A DNA stretch of 64,000 nt. It comes from Timema cristinae. Taxonomy: Eukaryota; Arthropoda; Insecta; Phasmatodea; Timematidae. The stretch is taken from positions 58,273-122,272 of the forward strand of contig JBCFYV010000223.1 in assembly GCA_039000515.1 (NCBI GenBank). The letters run 5' to 3'. Positions 33,046 through 45,965 of the stretch are shown here, piece after piece. Numbering within the stretch: position 1 is the first letter of the stretch; each line of letters begins with the position of its first letter. The notes beneath the pieces are model-generated. The model was not told the DNA's origin and made no database searches. It saw nothing but the letters and a program-made list of their open reading frames with translations. The position numbers and the translations under genes were made by a program.

Positions 33046-35515
33046 TTGAAAATTAATATTACAGGCCCCCCGGGGGACTCCCCCCCAAATGATAAAGCCC
33101 TAAAAAGTGCAATGATTTTTTAACACGGATATCATCTTTAAAGTGGGTTTTTTTTTCGAATTTTAAAAATTTGGGAGGGCTGTAAAAATGAGCAACTCTT
33201 TTGGGGCGGGTTTTGTATTTTGGCCCGTCTCGGAACGACAGTCCTTTTAATAATTTTTTTTAACCCCGTTTTCCCCGTTTACAAAGAGCCTTCCCAAAAA
33301 AATTAAATTCCTGTACAATTTTTTTTCCCGTGGGGTGTCGGTACTCTAGAAAATTATCATCAAAATTATCATTTATTTAAAAATTTGCCTCCCAGAAATT
33401 CGCTAATTACTCGGTCATTCTCGGGTATAAAAAAATTTTGTTGTCAGGATCAAAAACGCTCTTCGGCAAGGGGTAAGCTCCCCCCAAGGGTCAGGGGTAA
33501 AAGGGGTTAAATCCTGTTTTTTTCCTTTTTGTTTATATTGTGAGAAGCCAGGAATTTTTTTTTTCCTAGAGGGAAAAATGAAACTTCCTTACCGCCCCAA
33601 AAAAATTTTTTACACTTTTTCTTTATTTTTTTCAATTTTTAGTTTCAGTCAAAAAAAGGAGGTCAGAAAAGGGTTTCACAAAAAAAACCTGCGCCCTTCC
33701 CTTTTTAAAAAATGTGGGTGTTTAGTTGGGCGGGGGTTTTTTTTAAACCCGTGACGGTTTTTTTTGATCACGCTAAAATGTTAATTTTTTTCCGTCCAAA
33801 TTTTTAACTTTTTTTCAGAAAAAAATGAACATGTCTAGCGCCCCTCTTTAGCGCTGACTTTGTACAGGAACGATAAACTAGCTTTTTTAGGGGTTGTTTG
33901 AAATTTTTAAAATTTTTAAATTTAAGAGTCACTACCTCCGTTTTTTTTTGCAGTGTACACATTAAAAAAGTTTATATCGTTTAGTTTTTCCCGAAGCTTT
34001 CAAATATATCTCTTTTTCGAAGGGGAAAGGGGGAAAAACCCCCATCCAAAATTCGACTTTCTTGAAAATTATGTACGAGGGATAAACGTTGGGGCTTTCC
34101 CTGTCGGCTCAAAGAGGCATCCCCAATACGGGTTTGGGGGAAAAAGAAAGTCCTTCTTCAGTTTGGAACATTTATCAGTCCCTTTTACAAACGGGCTATA
34201 ATTTAAGGGTTTTAAAAACGTGGGGCCCGACCGTGAAAAGGGAAAGTTTTTTTGAGAAAATTTTTACTTTTTTCATTTTCCAAACGGGGCCGGGGTATAT
34301 CCACCCCGAGTCTTAGAAACGAACCCCCTTCAATCTGAGCGGGAAAAAGGGGGAAAAAGGGACCACGTTTTTTTCATTTATCTCCTCAAGTTTTTTGGGG
34401 TTTTAAATATTGGGGGCATAGAAAAAAGGAATTAAAAAATACCCTTTTTCAATTCTCCCTTCAGTGGGGATGCTTAAACTCGAAAAAATTTTGGTTTAAC
34501 AATTTACCTTTATCAACCCCGTTCGCTTTTGTTCTTTTTCTACGGTTTTTTCTTTAAATACCCCAAACCCCCCGCAAAAAAAACTGTACGGGATCCTTTT
34601 TGGGTAGTTCATTACTGATAGATTTACGTCTTTATGCGTCGGGTGTATGTTTGTTCAAAAAAAGGTTTGTTAAATTTTGTCCTAGCGGCTCCAGGAAAAA
34701 AGCCAAAAATGGGGAAATCCCGCATTTAAGTTTCGTGTGAAAGGGTTATTCTAATAGTCTTTGGATCTGTGAGTAGTCTGGATTGTTCTGGTCCAATATC
34801 GTCGCTTCCGAGGTCTTATTCTGGCCGTGGTTGGGGGGGGATATATGTTCCAATGTATGAATGATAATATACCCTTCTCCTGTCGTTGAAGAGCGGCAGG
34901 TTCATGTTTCAAAAAAAATAAATAAGTATTATATTAAACAAGTCTGTTCATTAGCGCCTAAGTCATCAAGAGATAATACACCCTTTTCCCATTATTTGCA
35001 CGAGCATTACAATGAGTAGGAGTTGACATGCGGAGCTCGCTTTTGTTCGGTGAGTTCCTCCTGACCATGTTTTGATTAAAAAAAAGTTCGTTGGTTGAGT
35101 GCTCTATGCTCTAACACAGACCTCCTACTTTTGTTAATTAACCTCCTCATTCTGGCCAGCTCACGCATCTAGACATCTCTTTCGAGCGGCTCTGAGACGG
35201 CTACAATAAACAACCCCCCCTGTCATAACAGGGATATCTAATAGTCATGTAACACCCCTGAAAATTAAACAGGTTGCATCTTTTTCTTACTGTAGGCTCA
35301 TATCTATGTAATATTTTGATTATATTTTATAATCAAAACAACCAATGTTATCTGTAGTTAACACTTACTCTTGCAGATAATAGTACTGCCTATGACGGGC
35401 GAAGGATCATGATTTCGGAACTCCTAGCGCTAGGATGTACTGAGGAGCAATATTCTCGGTACAAAAAATGTTTTTTTATATTGATTACTTTTCTTCAGAC
35501 AGCCAAACAAAAATT
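33046..35515. other. No recognisable gene; right flank of the Polinton
   Basis: 33.05-34.7 kb is strongly homopolymer-inflated. Cleaner AT-rich sequence follows. The right end and inverted repeat of the Polinton should fall here but were not found. Frames of 75-82 codons at 33,953-34,316 overlap each other in homopolymer-rich sequence and are unsupported. Confidence 0.45.
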
Positions 35516-35519
35516 AAGC

Positions 35520-36730
35520 GGGTACTCATCTTTTTAAATTTTAGCGCAATTTTTTTATTCCAATATCTATAAAAATATTAGCTTTAATTATTTCATAGGT
35601 TTTAATATAACCCGAAACGGGTAGTATATACGTAGGATATGCTAGGAAAAAGTACGCCTATTTTCTATTATTTTTTTCCGAAGATGACCTCCTGATTAGA
35701 TTAACAAATTATAATGTCATTTGAAATCATTATTAAGATGTAATCAACCCAATGGACCGAAAATACATTTTTTTATTGCTAACATTGATAATGTTTTTTT
35801 ATGTATCAATTTTAGCGTTATCAATTCTACTCCTGACTGAGATTTCCCAAAACCCTTGTACAGGGGAGGAAAAACATAAACACCTCATTAATTCAGCTAA
35901 TGCACATAGAGATTTGAACCTTCTTGTAAGAAAAAACACCATCTTCATTCAGATTTACTGAGATTTGAACTTGTAATAAGGAACCGTAGATGCTCTAGGA
36001 AAAACAAAAAAGCACGCTATTTCTCTATTATTTTTTCCGACATGAACTCTATTTTAGGGCGGAAAAAATATAAAATTTTTTAAGATTTACATCACCCACC
36101 CAACATCTAAATGTCATTGAAATCTTATTAAATGTAATCAAAAATGATATTATGATTATCGTAGTTCCAGATGAACTTACTATTAATGCTAACCATCCTT
36201 TAAGACTACCCTTTGACCACACCCCGCATAGAAGCAGATCTAGGTTCGCTAATCTAGGCTGGCTGCTACTGAGGCGATTTTCTCAAAAAATGGTTATTTT
36301 ATTATGATTTTTTCTTCGTTGCAAAAGCAGGTACTCATCTTATAATATATAGCCCATTTCTTGTATATCTAAAAAAATAATTAGGCTTAAATTAGTTCAT
36401 ATGCGTATAACCGAAAACGGGTAGCTAAGACGTGTGATGCTAGGAAAAAAGCATCTATATTTTTCTATTATTTTTTTCCCGAATAAAAAATTGAACTCTG
36501 ATTTAGATTAAAACCAAAATATTTAATGTCAAGGAAATCAATATTAAATTGTATGTCAAAAATGCACTCGAAATACATTTTTCTTATGCTAAACTTTCGT
36601 TTATCGTTTTATCTATGAATTATTAGCGTTTATCATTCAGCCTGACTAGATGAGAGAACCTTGTAAGAAAAAATACACCTCTTTCATTCAGAATGACTGA
36701 GATTTGAACCTTGTATAAAATTTATAAAGA
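35520..36730. repeat. Tandem repeat, about 0.35-0.45 kb unit, three copies
   Basis: A block with GCTAGGAAAA, then AGCACGC-like, TTTCTATTATTTTTTTCCGA, ATGTCATTGAAATC and TTAAATGTAATCAA occurs near 35,641, 35,991 and 36,438. The first and third copies also carry ATAACCCGAAACGGGTAG-like and a leading GGTACTCATCTT. The words CTGAGATTTGAACCTTGTA recur five times. The middle copy is shorter. A 69-codon frame at 35,752-35,961 lies inside and is not a gene. Confidence 0.8.
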
Positions 36731-36939
36731 AAAAAAGTTCTGTATCCGAAGTTTCCAAATATTGTGTGAGCTTAATAGCGAAGAGATTCGACAACCTTGG
36801 GTTGTAGAGGGGAAGAGTTGAAAAAAACCCAATACTCTGTACATCCTAATCTGAGGATTTTAGTAAAATTAATTCAACGTAACTAATTAGGATTTTAAAG
36901 GGAAGTGGAACCCGCATTTATTTCGTAGCAGGGGAGAGT

Positions 36940-36997
36940 GTTGAATAAAAAAAAAAAAAAAGAATGCAAAAAAAAGAAAAAAAAAAAAAAAAAAAAA

Positions 36998-37031
<34 letters not shown>

Positions 37032-37035
37032 AAAA
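36940..37035. repeat. A-rich tract
   Basis: Almost continuous A with a few G, C and T interruptions. The phenylalanine-rich minus-strand frame across it is an artefact. Confidence 0.9.
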
Positions 37036-37640
37036 AAAAACCATACCTCTGGTACATCCTTATCTGAGGGATTTTGACGTGAAGGAATATAAGATGAAAA
37101 AATACATATTTTGACAGATAGTGATTAATCCTAAAGAAAGGAATAGATATAGGTTGCAGAACCGAATCGTACAAGCGTAGTTTTTAAACCCGTAACTTCG
37201 CCCCAAGTTTCATGAGCGCCGTCTTGCTTGTTCTTGGAGATGGCCTGTTATAAACAAACAGTAGTAAGTCGCTTTGGAAGGAACAATGTTCTCCAGTTTG
37301 TTCATCAGTGAGAAGAGGGGAAAAACCGTCCCCGTCGGGTAACCACAACGTTTTTTATTTGTTCTCCAGCAAAGGTTACCCCTGTGAACCCTCTACGCCC
37401 TTATCTAGTTTGTTATTGCTTTTTTTTAATTTGTGATATTATATATTCCGTTGACCATATCTCTCTAAATAGTTAAATTCCTTGACACCCACTACCTCGC
37501 TCGATCCAATCACGGTTTTTAAAAAGTGCGGCCCCCACCAGAAAAGTACTCAATTAGTCATTATTGATGTTGGTTGTTAATCTTTTAGAATGTAGATGCG
37601 ATAGAATAATAGGATTTTCATTCCTTAAAGGGGTTTAAAA
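37036..37640. other. No recognisable gene
   Basis: Mixed composition, no open frame of note and no motif seen. Confidence 0.5.
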
Positions 37641-37644
37641 CCAG

Positions 37645-38575
37645 TCAATATTATAGAAAAGGAGGAAGATGAGGAAAAGAAAAAGAAGGAAAGAAGTACA
37701 GGAAGGAAAATCAGGGAAAATGAAAGTACGGAAAGGAAAGCAGAAAGGGGGATGCTGATGAGAGAAAACAAGAAACAAGATAGGGGGGGAGAGACAGAAG
37801 AGGAGAGAACGGGGAGGAAGAGGGAGGAAAGGTGAAGAATTAAATGAAGTAAGTACAGCAAGGGGCGGAAAGAAGAGAAAGAGGGAACGGGAGAGGTAAT
37901 GAGAGAGAAGCGGAATGAATCGAAGGAGAAGAAGAAACAAAGCAATGAGATACTCAGAGAGGAAGATAAAGAAGAGGGAGAAAGAGCCCCCGGAAGAACA
38001 GGAGAAGAGAAAAAGAGAGAGGAAAAGAAGAGGATGGAAGAAAGGAGAGAGAGGAGGGAATGAAAGAGAAGGAAGGTAAGAAAAGCAGGACGGAGAGGGA
38101 GACAGAAAAGGAAGGAGAGAAGGAGAGAAACGATGAAGAGGGAAGGAAAGGGAAGAGGGGAGCGGGAAGGAAAAGGAAACGAAACCCCGCCCCACAAAAA
38201 AAGAAAAGAGGGGCAAGGCGGGGGAAGAAAGAAGGCGAGGTCGTAGGGCGAGAAGGGAAGAAAGGAAAGAACGAAGAAGAAAAAGGTAAGAGAGGAGAAG
38301 AGAACGAAGGCAGAGGAGAGGGGGAGAGAGAGGATGAAAGCGAGAGAGCAGGAAGAGAGAGGGAGGGGAAAAAGAGAAGGCCCCCGAGGAAGAAAAGGGA
38401 GACAGAGGACAGAGACCAGAGAGGCAGCAGAGGAGGAAGAAGCGAGCCGAAAGAGTGGCGCGAAAGGGGAAACAGGGGACAGAGAAGAGAAAAGAGGGAG
38501 AGAGAGAGGAAGAGAGAAGGCTGGAAGAAAGAAAGTTACAATTTTATATTATCTCACAATTTCAATAAAAGGGTC
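37645..38575. repeat. Purine-rich (A/G) tract, first block
   Basis: About 0.9 kb almost only A and G on the plus strand, in GGA, GAA and AGG words. Frames of 100-193 codons on both strands are low-complexity and not genes. Confidence 0.9.
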
Positions 38576-38999
38576 TGCAAAAAAAAAAAAAAATCAAAAC
38601 AAAAAAAAAAAAAAAATAAAACAAAATAAAATATAAACTACTAACCCCCCCTCCCTCTACTGGATGGCGGGGGCGAAGAAAAGGAAGTTCTAAGGGGAGT
38701 TGTAGCAGGGACCTCTTTAAATTTATCTAGCCCCCTCCTCTTACAAGAAAGCCACACCAGGAGTGGGGTCCGTGAGAGCGGGCGATGTGGAGGGGGGGGA
38801 GCGGCGGAGAAGGGTGGGAGGGGGGGACAGAGAAGTTTAAAGTTATCAGTTTTTAAGCACCCCCACCACCCCCCCCCCCCCCCCACCCCACGTCCATCAA
38901 ACGGAGAGAAGAGGGTAATAACAAAAGAGGTAGACTCAACCTCGGTGGAGAGACAGGAGTGAGAAGAGGAGCAAAATAACCGCCCCCCCCCCCTAAACC
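38576..38999. repeat. A-run and mixed spacer between purine tracts
   Basis: A-rich at 38,577-38,640. A mixed stretch with long C and G runs follows, including about 18 C around 38,868-38,884. It separates two purine tracts and has no gene; the 154-codon minus frame is built on homopolymers. Confidence 0.7.
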
Positions 39000-41430
39000 A
39001 CAAAGGAAATATAGAGAAAATGAAGAGAGAAGAACAAGAGAAAAGAAAATAAAAAAAAAGAAGAGAACAAATCAAAGGATAACAAGAGAATGAACGAACA
39101 GCCAAGGATAAAGAGAAGGTATCAGATCAACAGCAATCTGAAAGAAAAGAAGAGACACAAGAGAGCCAACATGAGAAGAGAGAATTCGATAAACGAAAAA
39201 GAGAACGAAAGAGACGAGACAGAAGAGCCAAGAGAACGGAACAAGAGAAAGGAGACAAGAGAAGGCGAAACGAGCAAGGATAAGAAGACATAAAAGACCA
39301 AATGGACAAAAAGACGAGAAAAAAGGAAAGCCCAAGAAGAAAGGAGAGCCACAAAAGAATGAGAAGAAGATGGGAGACTAAGAAAAGAGACAAGAGAAAG
39401 AGAAAACGACAAAAAAAAAAAGGAAAAAAAGAAAAAAAAGAAAAAGAACAAGAGAAGAAAGGAGAGAAATGAAAAGAAAAAAATAATAAAAAAGAAGATA
39501 AGAAGAAAAGAGAAAAAGAAGAAAGAAAGAGGAGAAGTAGAAAAGAAAAGGAAAAGGGAAAGAAAGAGAAAAAAAAAAAAACAATAAAAAAAAAGAAAAA
39601 GGAAAAAGAGAGGATAGAGAGAAAAAGAGAAAGAGGAAAAAGGGGAAAAAGAAAGAGATAAAGAGAAAGAAACAAAAAAAAAAAAGAAGGAAAGTAAAAA
39701 AAAGAAAAAGGCGGAAAAAAAAGAAAAGAAAGAAGGAAAGAATAGAAAAAAAAGAACATAAAAAAAAAAAGAAAAAGAGAAAAAAGAAAAAGGGGAAAAC
39801 AAAGAAAACAAGAGGAGAAAAAAAAAAAAAAAAAAAAAGAAATAAAGAGAAAAAAGGAGGAAAGAAAAAAAAAAAAAAGAAAAAAAAGAAACGAAAAAGA
39901 GGATAGAAAAAAAAAAAGGAGAGGAGAAAAGAAAAAAGGAGAAAATAAAAAGAGAAAGTTGAAAAGACAAGGAAGAAACGAAAGAAAAGAAAGAATAAAA
40001 AAAAAAAAAACGCCCAAAAGAAAGAAAAAAGAAAAAAGAAAAGAAAAAAAACAAAAACAAAGATAGAAAAAAAAAAGAGGAGAAGAAAAGATGGGCAAAA
40101 AAGAAAAAGAGGAGAAAAAAGAGAAGACAAAAAAAAATTAAAAATAAAAGAAAAAGAAAAAAAGAGAACAAGAGAAAAGACAAAGAAATAAGGGCAAAAA
40201 AAGGAAAAAGACCCGAAAAGAGAAAGGGAGAATGAACCAAACCAGAAAGAACAAAGACAAAAGAGGAAAAAAAGAAACAAAAAAAAAAAAAAGAAACAAA
40301 AAGGATGAGGAGAAGAAAAAGGCAAAAAAAAGAAAAAAAACAGAAAAAGAAAGAAACAAAAAAAAAAAGAGAGAAAAAGAAGAAAAGGAGGGAACCCCAA
40401 AAAAAGAGAGAAATAAAAATAGAAAAAAAAAAAAAAAAAAGAAAGAAGTGAAAAAAAAATAAAAAAAAAAAAAAAGAAAAAGAAAAAGAAAGAAAAAAAG
40501 AGAGAAAGAGAGAAAAAAAAACAAAAGAAAAAAGAAAGAAAAAGAGCAAGAAAGAACAAAGAAAAAAACAAAAAAAGAAAATGAAAAACAAAGAAAAAAA
40601 AGAAGAAAAAAGAGAGGGGAACAAGAAAAAGGAAAAAAGGAGAAAGAAGAAGGAAAAAGGACGGAAGAAAAAAGGGATGGAAGAGCAAGAAAGAAAGAAG
40701 AAAGAGAAAAAAGGGGAAAAGGGGAAACAAAGAAAAAAAGGAGTAGAGAGCAGACGGAGACAAAGGAGAGAAAAGGAGAACGATGCCGAAAAAAAAATAC
40801 CCCCATCCCCCACAAAAATAACCAAAACAAAAAGAGGAAGGGAGAGAAGAAGACTAGAGAAAAACAGAGGAAAAGAGGAAGGATAGCACGAAGAAGAATA
40901 GAAGAAAAAGAAGAGATGGAAGTAGAGAGATAAACATAGAGAGGAAAATACCAAAAAGAACCAAAAAAAGTGCAGAGAGAATAGTAGATCAAGGAGAAAA
41001 AAAAGAATGAAATAAGAGAAGAAAACAAAGAGAGAAAAGCATGAGAAAGAGAGAGAATAAAAGAAGAAATGAAGCCAAGAGAGAAGCAAAGATGATAGAG
41101 AAGGAAGAGGGAAGAAGAAGTGAAAAAAAAGAGAGAAAGAGATAATTAAGAAAGACACAAAAGTAGAGAAAAAAAAGAACAAAGAAGAGATAAGAAAAAA
41201 AGATAAAAAGACCTCCCTCCATGGAACAGAGAGCTCAAGGAAGAGAGTAACCAAGAGAAAAGAGGAGAGAAAGAGGGAGGGAGGAAAGAGAAATGAGAGA
41301 GACCCACAAAGAGAAATGATAAGAGAGACAAACAAGAAAATAGCAATAAAGAGAGAAGAAAGTGAGCTAGGAATGAAGAGAGTATGAGAAAAACTAATAA
41401 AAAAAGTGAACGGAGAAAGTGGAGAACTCT
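39000..41430. repeat. Purine-rich (A/G) tract, second block
   Basis: About 2.4 kb with almost no T on the plus strand and few C. A dominates in the middle (39.4-40.7 kb), with GA and GAA words at the ends. The minus-strand frames of up to 771 codons are only Phe, Ser, Leu and a few others, as expected from translating a polypyrimidine strand. Confidence 0.95.
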
Positions 41431-44400
41431 TTTCCAAACATGAGAACTAATAACTATTTCTCTACAGGCCCCCTCTTGAGAGATAGTACCCTTTTAAAAT
41501 TCCACACAGACACACTTTACTTTCAAAAATTGAATCTCTGTCTAGTTCTCAAAAAGCTTCTCCCAACAGATGTACAAAAGCAAAAACAGAGATGCTATAC
41601 ATCTAGATGTTTAAAGCGCTCCTCTCTGTTGGGCGAAGTTGAGCTAAACTATCCATACAGCTGGAAGATATCCATCAATTTGTCACAAAACCCAGTCCTT
41701 CCACATCAAACGTTTCTAGCATAAAGGAGCCGGGGGTAGATGAGTAGGAAAGTCACTCAAGCATGGGCAAAAAAAGGAACATACCTTTTTTAAAAGTTTG
41801 TTTTTTAGCAGGGGGAAGCTGCGTCTCAAAACTAAAAGTTTTTTAGATTAAAGGTTAACCTTTTTTTCCTAGATGATATTCATGAGAGTATCAACGCCAC
41901 CTCTCCCTGCAAGCCTCGCTTTGCATTGAACAATTCATTCAAAGCCTTTCTCTCTTGCCCACCTCCTCAGGGAACTCACAGATTCAATCTCCCCACTATA
42001 CCCTGCATGTATTATGAGCAGCAGAAGTGCCGGCCCGCGAGTCACGACGGTGGGAAGGGGGTGGGGACCACTTTCTCTAGTGTCTCAGTAAGTTATAAGG
42101 TCTCCCTACTTATCACAACAGGAAAGTGGAGGTTATTTTGCCACTAAAGATCTAAGTAAAACGTATAATCAATCATTCTCATTCAAGAATGTTCTCACTC
42201 TATTCTAATTAAACATACTCAAAGCGGCCCTTTAGTTAAAATTACACACAGAAAAAATAATTCTACTTTTAAACACTGGTTCACCTACAATTAATAATCA
42301 ATGTTATATAATAAATTTGGTATAATGTTATAGCAAAACATTGCGGGAAAAACTCCGTCAAAGATATATAGCTTAGTAAAACAATTTCAAACATTCATTT
42401 TAGTCAACTCTTAAGCAATTATAATTAAATGTTTGATATATAAAAGTTGAATTTAAATGTATCACTTTAATTGTTTTAATTGTAAAGCTTCATACTCACA
42501 GACCCCCCCAACCGTAACCATGTCTGGTTATATGGCCCGTCAGATGTGTCCGATACGAATACAAGTTGGATTGCTCAATGATAATGATGGTTGACTGAGG
42601 TCGTTTTCGAAGCCCGGGTGCACTCGAGGAAGTGGGGAAGAAGAAGATTTTCTCCTTTCAAGTCCGCGACTTTCTCTGTAGTTTTTTCTAACCACCCTTC
42701 TCCACATTAATTGAGGGTTTTTTTTTCACTTCTCTTTAAAACTACCTCCAGCATCCACTACCCTCAAATTACGCCATTAATAATTATGGTAACTAATACA
42801 ATCTCAACAAAGGTTTTCACTATCTTAAATATTTTATTTTTTGACTCTATCGGGAAAAAAAATCTGAGTCTTAATCATTATATTCATTTGTAACTGAGGG
42901 GTGGTTTATCCCAAAAATAGTTCCAAATCTTTCTACACTATAATGCAATTCAGCCATAAAAATATTTAGTGTTTAAAATGAAATTCTTTATTTTTCAAAC
43001 TTTAAAATTTTTAAATTTTTGTAACGCAGGAAGCGAGCTAAAACAAGGTATAAAAATAAACTCGGTGCGTTTGCAAAAAGGGCACTCCCTTTATATGGTT
43101 ATACTTTGAAACATCCACGCACGATAAAATATTATTGGGAAAAATTTTTATAAAAAAATTTAATTCTGTTTATGATGGTTACAAGTAATTTAAAGTTATT
43201 TAGTTTTTTTAAAAGGAGATATTGAAAGAAAATATAATTTTAGTAGCTTTTTTTCATTGTAATGGTAGAACACAAACCTGTCCATGGCTATAGCTTTGAA
43301 ACTATTATTCGCACGATAAACAATGCTTAGTAACATTTTTAATGAAAATTTGATTCTGTTTATTATGTTAAAACAGCTATTTTTTTTGTAAAAGCAAATT
43401 TTTTAAAAGGAGGAATTGAATGAAAGCCTCATTTTAAGCGTTTTTTTACTTTTGTTGCGGCGAACGCAAAACCCTGCTCGAGAGGGGAAATTTAGTATAG
43501 TAAAAAAAATCCAAGATAAACTGATCAAAACATTTTCCAGCTCTCTAGGATTTTTTCCGATTAAAATTATCTGATCCCTTGGCCATTCATTAAAAAGTTT
43601 TGTTTAATTTTATACAAAGTAAATCTCAACAGTAGTTTTGTTCTTGAATATCTATTAGGGGGTTTTTAGGAACAGTTTACCTTGCTACCTCCAAATGCAA
43701 AAAAATCTTTACTAACAGTATTGATATTCTCTTTGGATTTCAACTTTAAAAAATTGTCCTTTAATTTCTCCTTGGATTTGAAGTGAATATTTTCCCTTGG
43801 TGATCCAGTTAAGACCGAAAACAAACTACGACTATATTCAACAGTATGTTAAAGTCACATAAAATAACTGTTGATAATGCTGTTAATTAATGTCAGGTCC
43901 CAGATTGATTGTAAAAAAAAGGGTCCTAAAGTTACTGATTGATTGGTTAGAAATTAAATAAATTCAAAATTACTAGGATGAGCTATTAATCGAAAAAAAC
44001 ATTTTGAGCGGTCCGTCATATATTTTGAAACAGAAAAAAAGATTGACAAATCTTGTTCTAAAAAAACACGTTTTATAGCTTTATTCCAAAACAATGCCAC
44101 TGCAAAATTTCGTTAAAAAATGGTCCAAAAAACTTTTGATATAAAATCGTGGTAACAAAGATCCAGATAGAAAGAGGAGGCAAATACCAAAACAAATGCC
44201 CAGTTTAAAACAAAAACCTCGCTTCGCTTGGCCCTAACCATTATCATCACGGAATTCTAACATGACTCCCCTTTTCTCTGCATTTATAAAACTTATGCTA
44301 AAATGTCATCCTAAACTCACTTATTTAATAACTAAAGAATGTTGTGATTACTATGCAAAAAAAAAAATTTATACTACACATAAATATACTGAAAAAAATA

Positions 44401-44570
44401 ATTGGTTTGTTTTGCCCCCTGAAACTTATTTTTTCCAATAAAAACTGAAAAAAATACGGATTTTAAAACTCCCGTTCTTCTTCTAATTCACCTCAAGAAT
44501 GCACCAAAACATTTTAATTAAATTCTAAAGTTAACAGTAAAAATCATTATTTTGTTGGGAAAAATGCAAC
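41431..44570. other. No recognisable gene
   Basis: Clean-looking AT-rich sequence. Frames of 101 codons (41,419-41,724) and 73 codons (41,926-42,147) on the plus strand have ordinary composition but no motif I recognise. They may be chance. From 42.2 kb on there is only AT-rich DNA. Confidence 0.5.
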
Positions 44571-44571
44571 T

Positions 44572-44665
44572 GATTACACCCGACCGGGATTCTAACCCCA
44601 GCCTCCCTTTCTCCAGCAGTCTAGTCCAACACGAGAGTGACGCCTTGGGACCATGCAGAAAAAGA
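44572..44665 (-). repeat. tRNA-derived SINE head
   Basis: The minus strand carries a B-box-like GGTTAGAATCCCGGTC and, about 45 bases before it, GGCGTCACTCTCG, the same head that occurs in the copies at 57.1 and 63.9 kb. Body not clearly identified. Confidence 0.65.
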
Positions 44666-45124
44666 AAGCTGGTAATCTAACAGTCAAATATATTACTGAC
44701 TAAAATAGTCTTCTTTTGTGCATGGTTAATAAATATAATATTTACCAATTAAAGGTCTGTTCAGCGTAGGAATTGTTTTCTGAAAGGGGCCCCTTTTTCC
44801 CTACAAGAAAAATTATTAAACTGGTAAGGATTGTTGAGGAAAAAGACCTTTCAGAGAGTAAATCCTACCGTGAATGGATAGAGGGGGGATGTAACCCTTT
44901 TATGCCAGTTGTTGTGATATTCAACACCCAAACTGCACACATTTGTTTGTTTGAACTAAGAGTAATACCAAATCCCTATACTTTTTACAAACCCGCAAAC
45001 AAATTTATATTAATACTATTAAATTGTGTCCAAAGTTTTGGCGTACTGCGCCGGGAGATGAACTGTCACTCAAAGACTCTGCCTTAAAATAACGAGTGAA
45101 GAATTGACCCTGGGCGCGGGACGA
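44666..45124. other. No recognisable gene
   Basis: Holds a 104-codon plus-strand frame (44,773-45,087) with ordinary composition. No family motif was seen and it has no coding neighbours, so it is not called as a gene. Confidence 0.4.
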
Positions 45125-45215
45125 ATCCTGAATAGCGGAGTGGTTAAGCTTTTGGCGTGCCCAGGGCAAAAGGTAGGGTTCGATTTTGGGTGTCGATTTT
45201 AAATTCTCATAATTC
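45125..45215 (+). repeat. tRNA-like SINE head with good A and B boxes
   Basis: TAGCGGAGTGG at 45,133-45,143 is a canonical A-box. GGGTTCGATT at 45,176-45,185 is a near-canonical B-box. The spacing between them is about 33 bases, normal for tRNA promoters. The ends do not form a closed acceptor stem, so this is a SINE head or tRNA pseudogene. Confidence 0.65.
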
Positions 45216-45804
45216 AACTAATAAATTAAATAATGTGTATCTTCACGTTCCTTTTATTTAGGAACGTTGTAATTATTAAATTTTTATTATTATTTATTAT
45301 TTATTATTTATTATTATTATTTTTATTACTTATTAAAAATTTGAGAGTTAAATTTAAGAAACCCTATACCACTAAATACTATCTGTTTATTTATGAATTG
45401 TTCCCTAAAAATATTTATAATTACATATTCATATTTTTCTTGGCTTTCCTCCTTTTTATGTTTTTAGCTATTAAATTTGTTTATTGTAATTTACCTGTAT
45501 GCAAACATGATGTGTTTATTATTTTTTAATCTGCAAAAACAAATGTTTTCTTCTGTATCTTTAATTCTATCCTGTTAAGAAGTATTGACTGTTGGGCTAG
45601 CCACCTTAATAAAGGGAAGAATTAAAACGAGAATATATTATTTATTATTAATTATTAAATTTAAAATTTTTATTACATTTTCAAACAATATTTTCTGTAT
45701 ACAAAAAACTCATATGCATAAAATCAAAAACAATTGGTATTCGGGCTTGTTAGGTTTCGAAGCTATATTAAACAATTAAAAACAAGACATCTTGTGAATT
45801 TTGA
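45216..45804. repeat. ATT-rich low-complexity stretch
   Basis: TTATTATTTATT repeats are dense at 45,276-45,330, with AT-rich DNA around. The 98- and 64-codon plus frames are low-complexity. Confidence 0.6.
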
Positions 45805-45965
45805 GGAATGCCAGGCCTCCACCGTGGTTTTGGATTCCACGTTTAAACTGTAGGTCCTTAATTTAATCTCCACAATCCCCCCTACCATTACACATTAGCG
45901 TAATGCGTATAACCCATATGGATTGTTAAAGACGTTGGTGCTAATAAAATAATTAAAAATAATTA
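45805..45965 (+). repeat. SINE body and tail
   Basis: Near-identical in order to 50,625-50,770: GAATGCCAGGCC, CCACCGTGG, TTTGGATTCCACGTTTAAAC, TGTAGGTCC, then a CCCCTACCATT and GCGTATAACCC tail ending in GACGTTGGTGC and an AT-rich TAA-type run. Confidence 0.8.

Noticed and set aside
37625..38629. Frames of 189-193 codons on both strands
   Set aside because: Low-complexity translation of a purine tract; both strands are open for the same reason.
39122..41437. 771-codon minus-strand open frame, and nested frames of 296-461 codons
   Set aside because: Only Phe, Ser, Leu and a few related residues, produced by translating a polypyrimidine strand without stop triplets. No domain.
45125..45215. 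Functional tRNA gene
   Set aside because: A and B boxes are good but the acceptor stem does not pair and no clear anticodon arm could be drawn.
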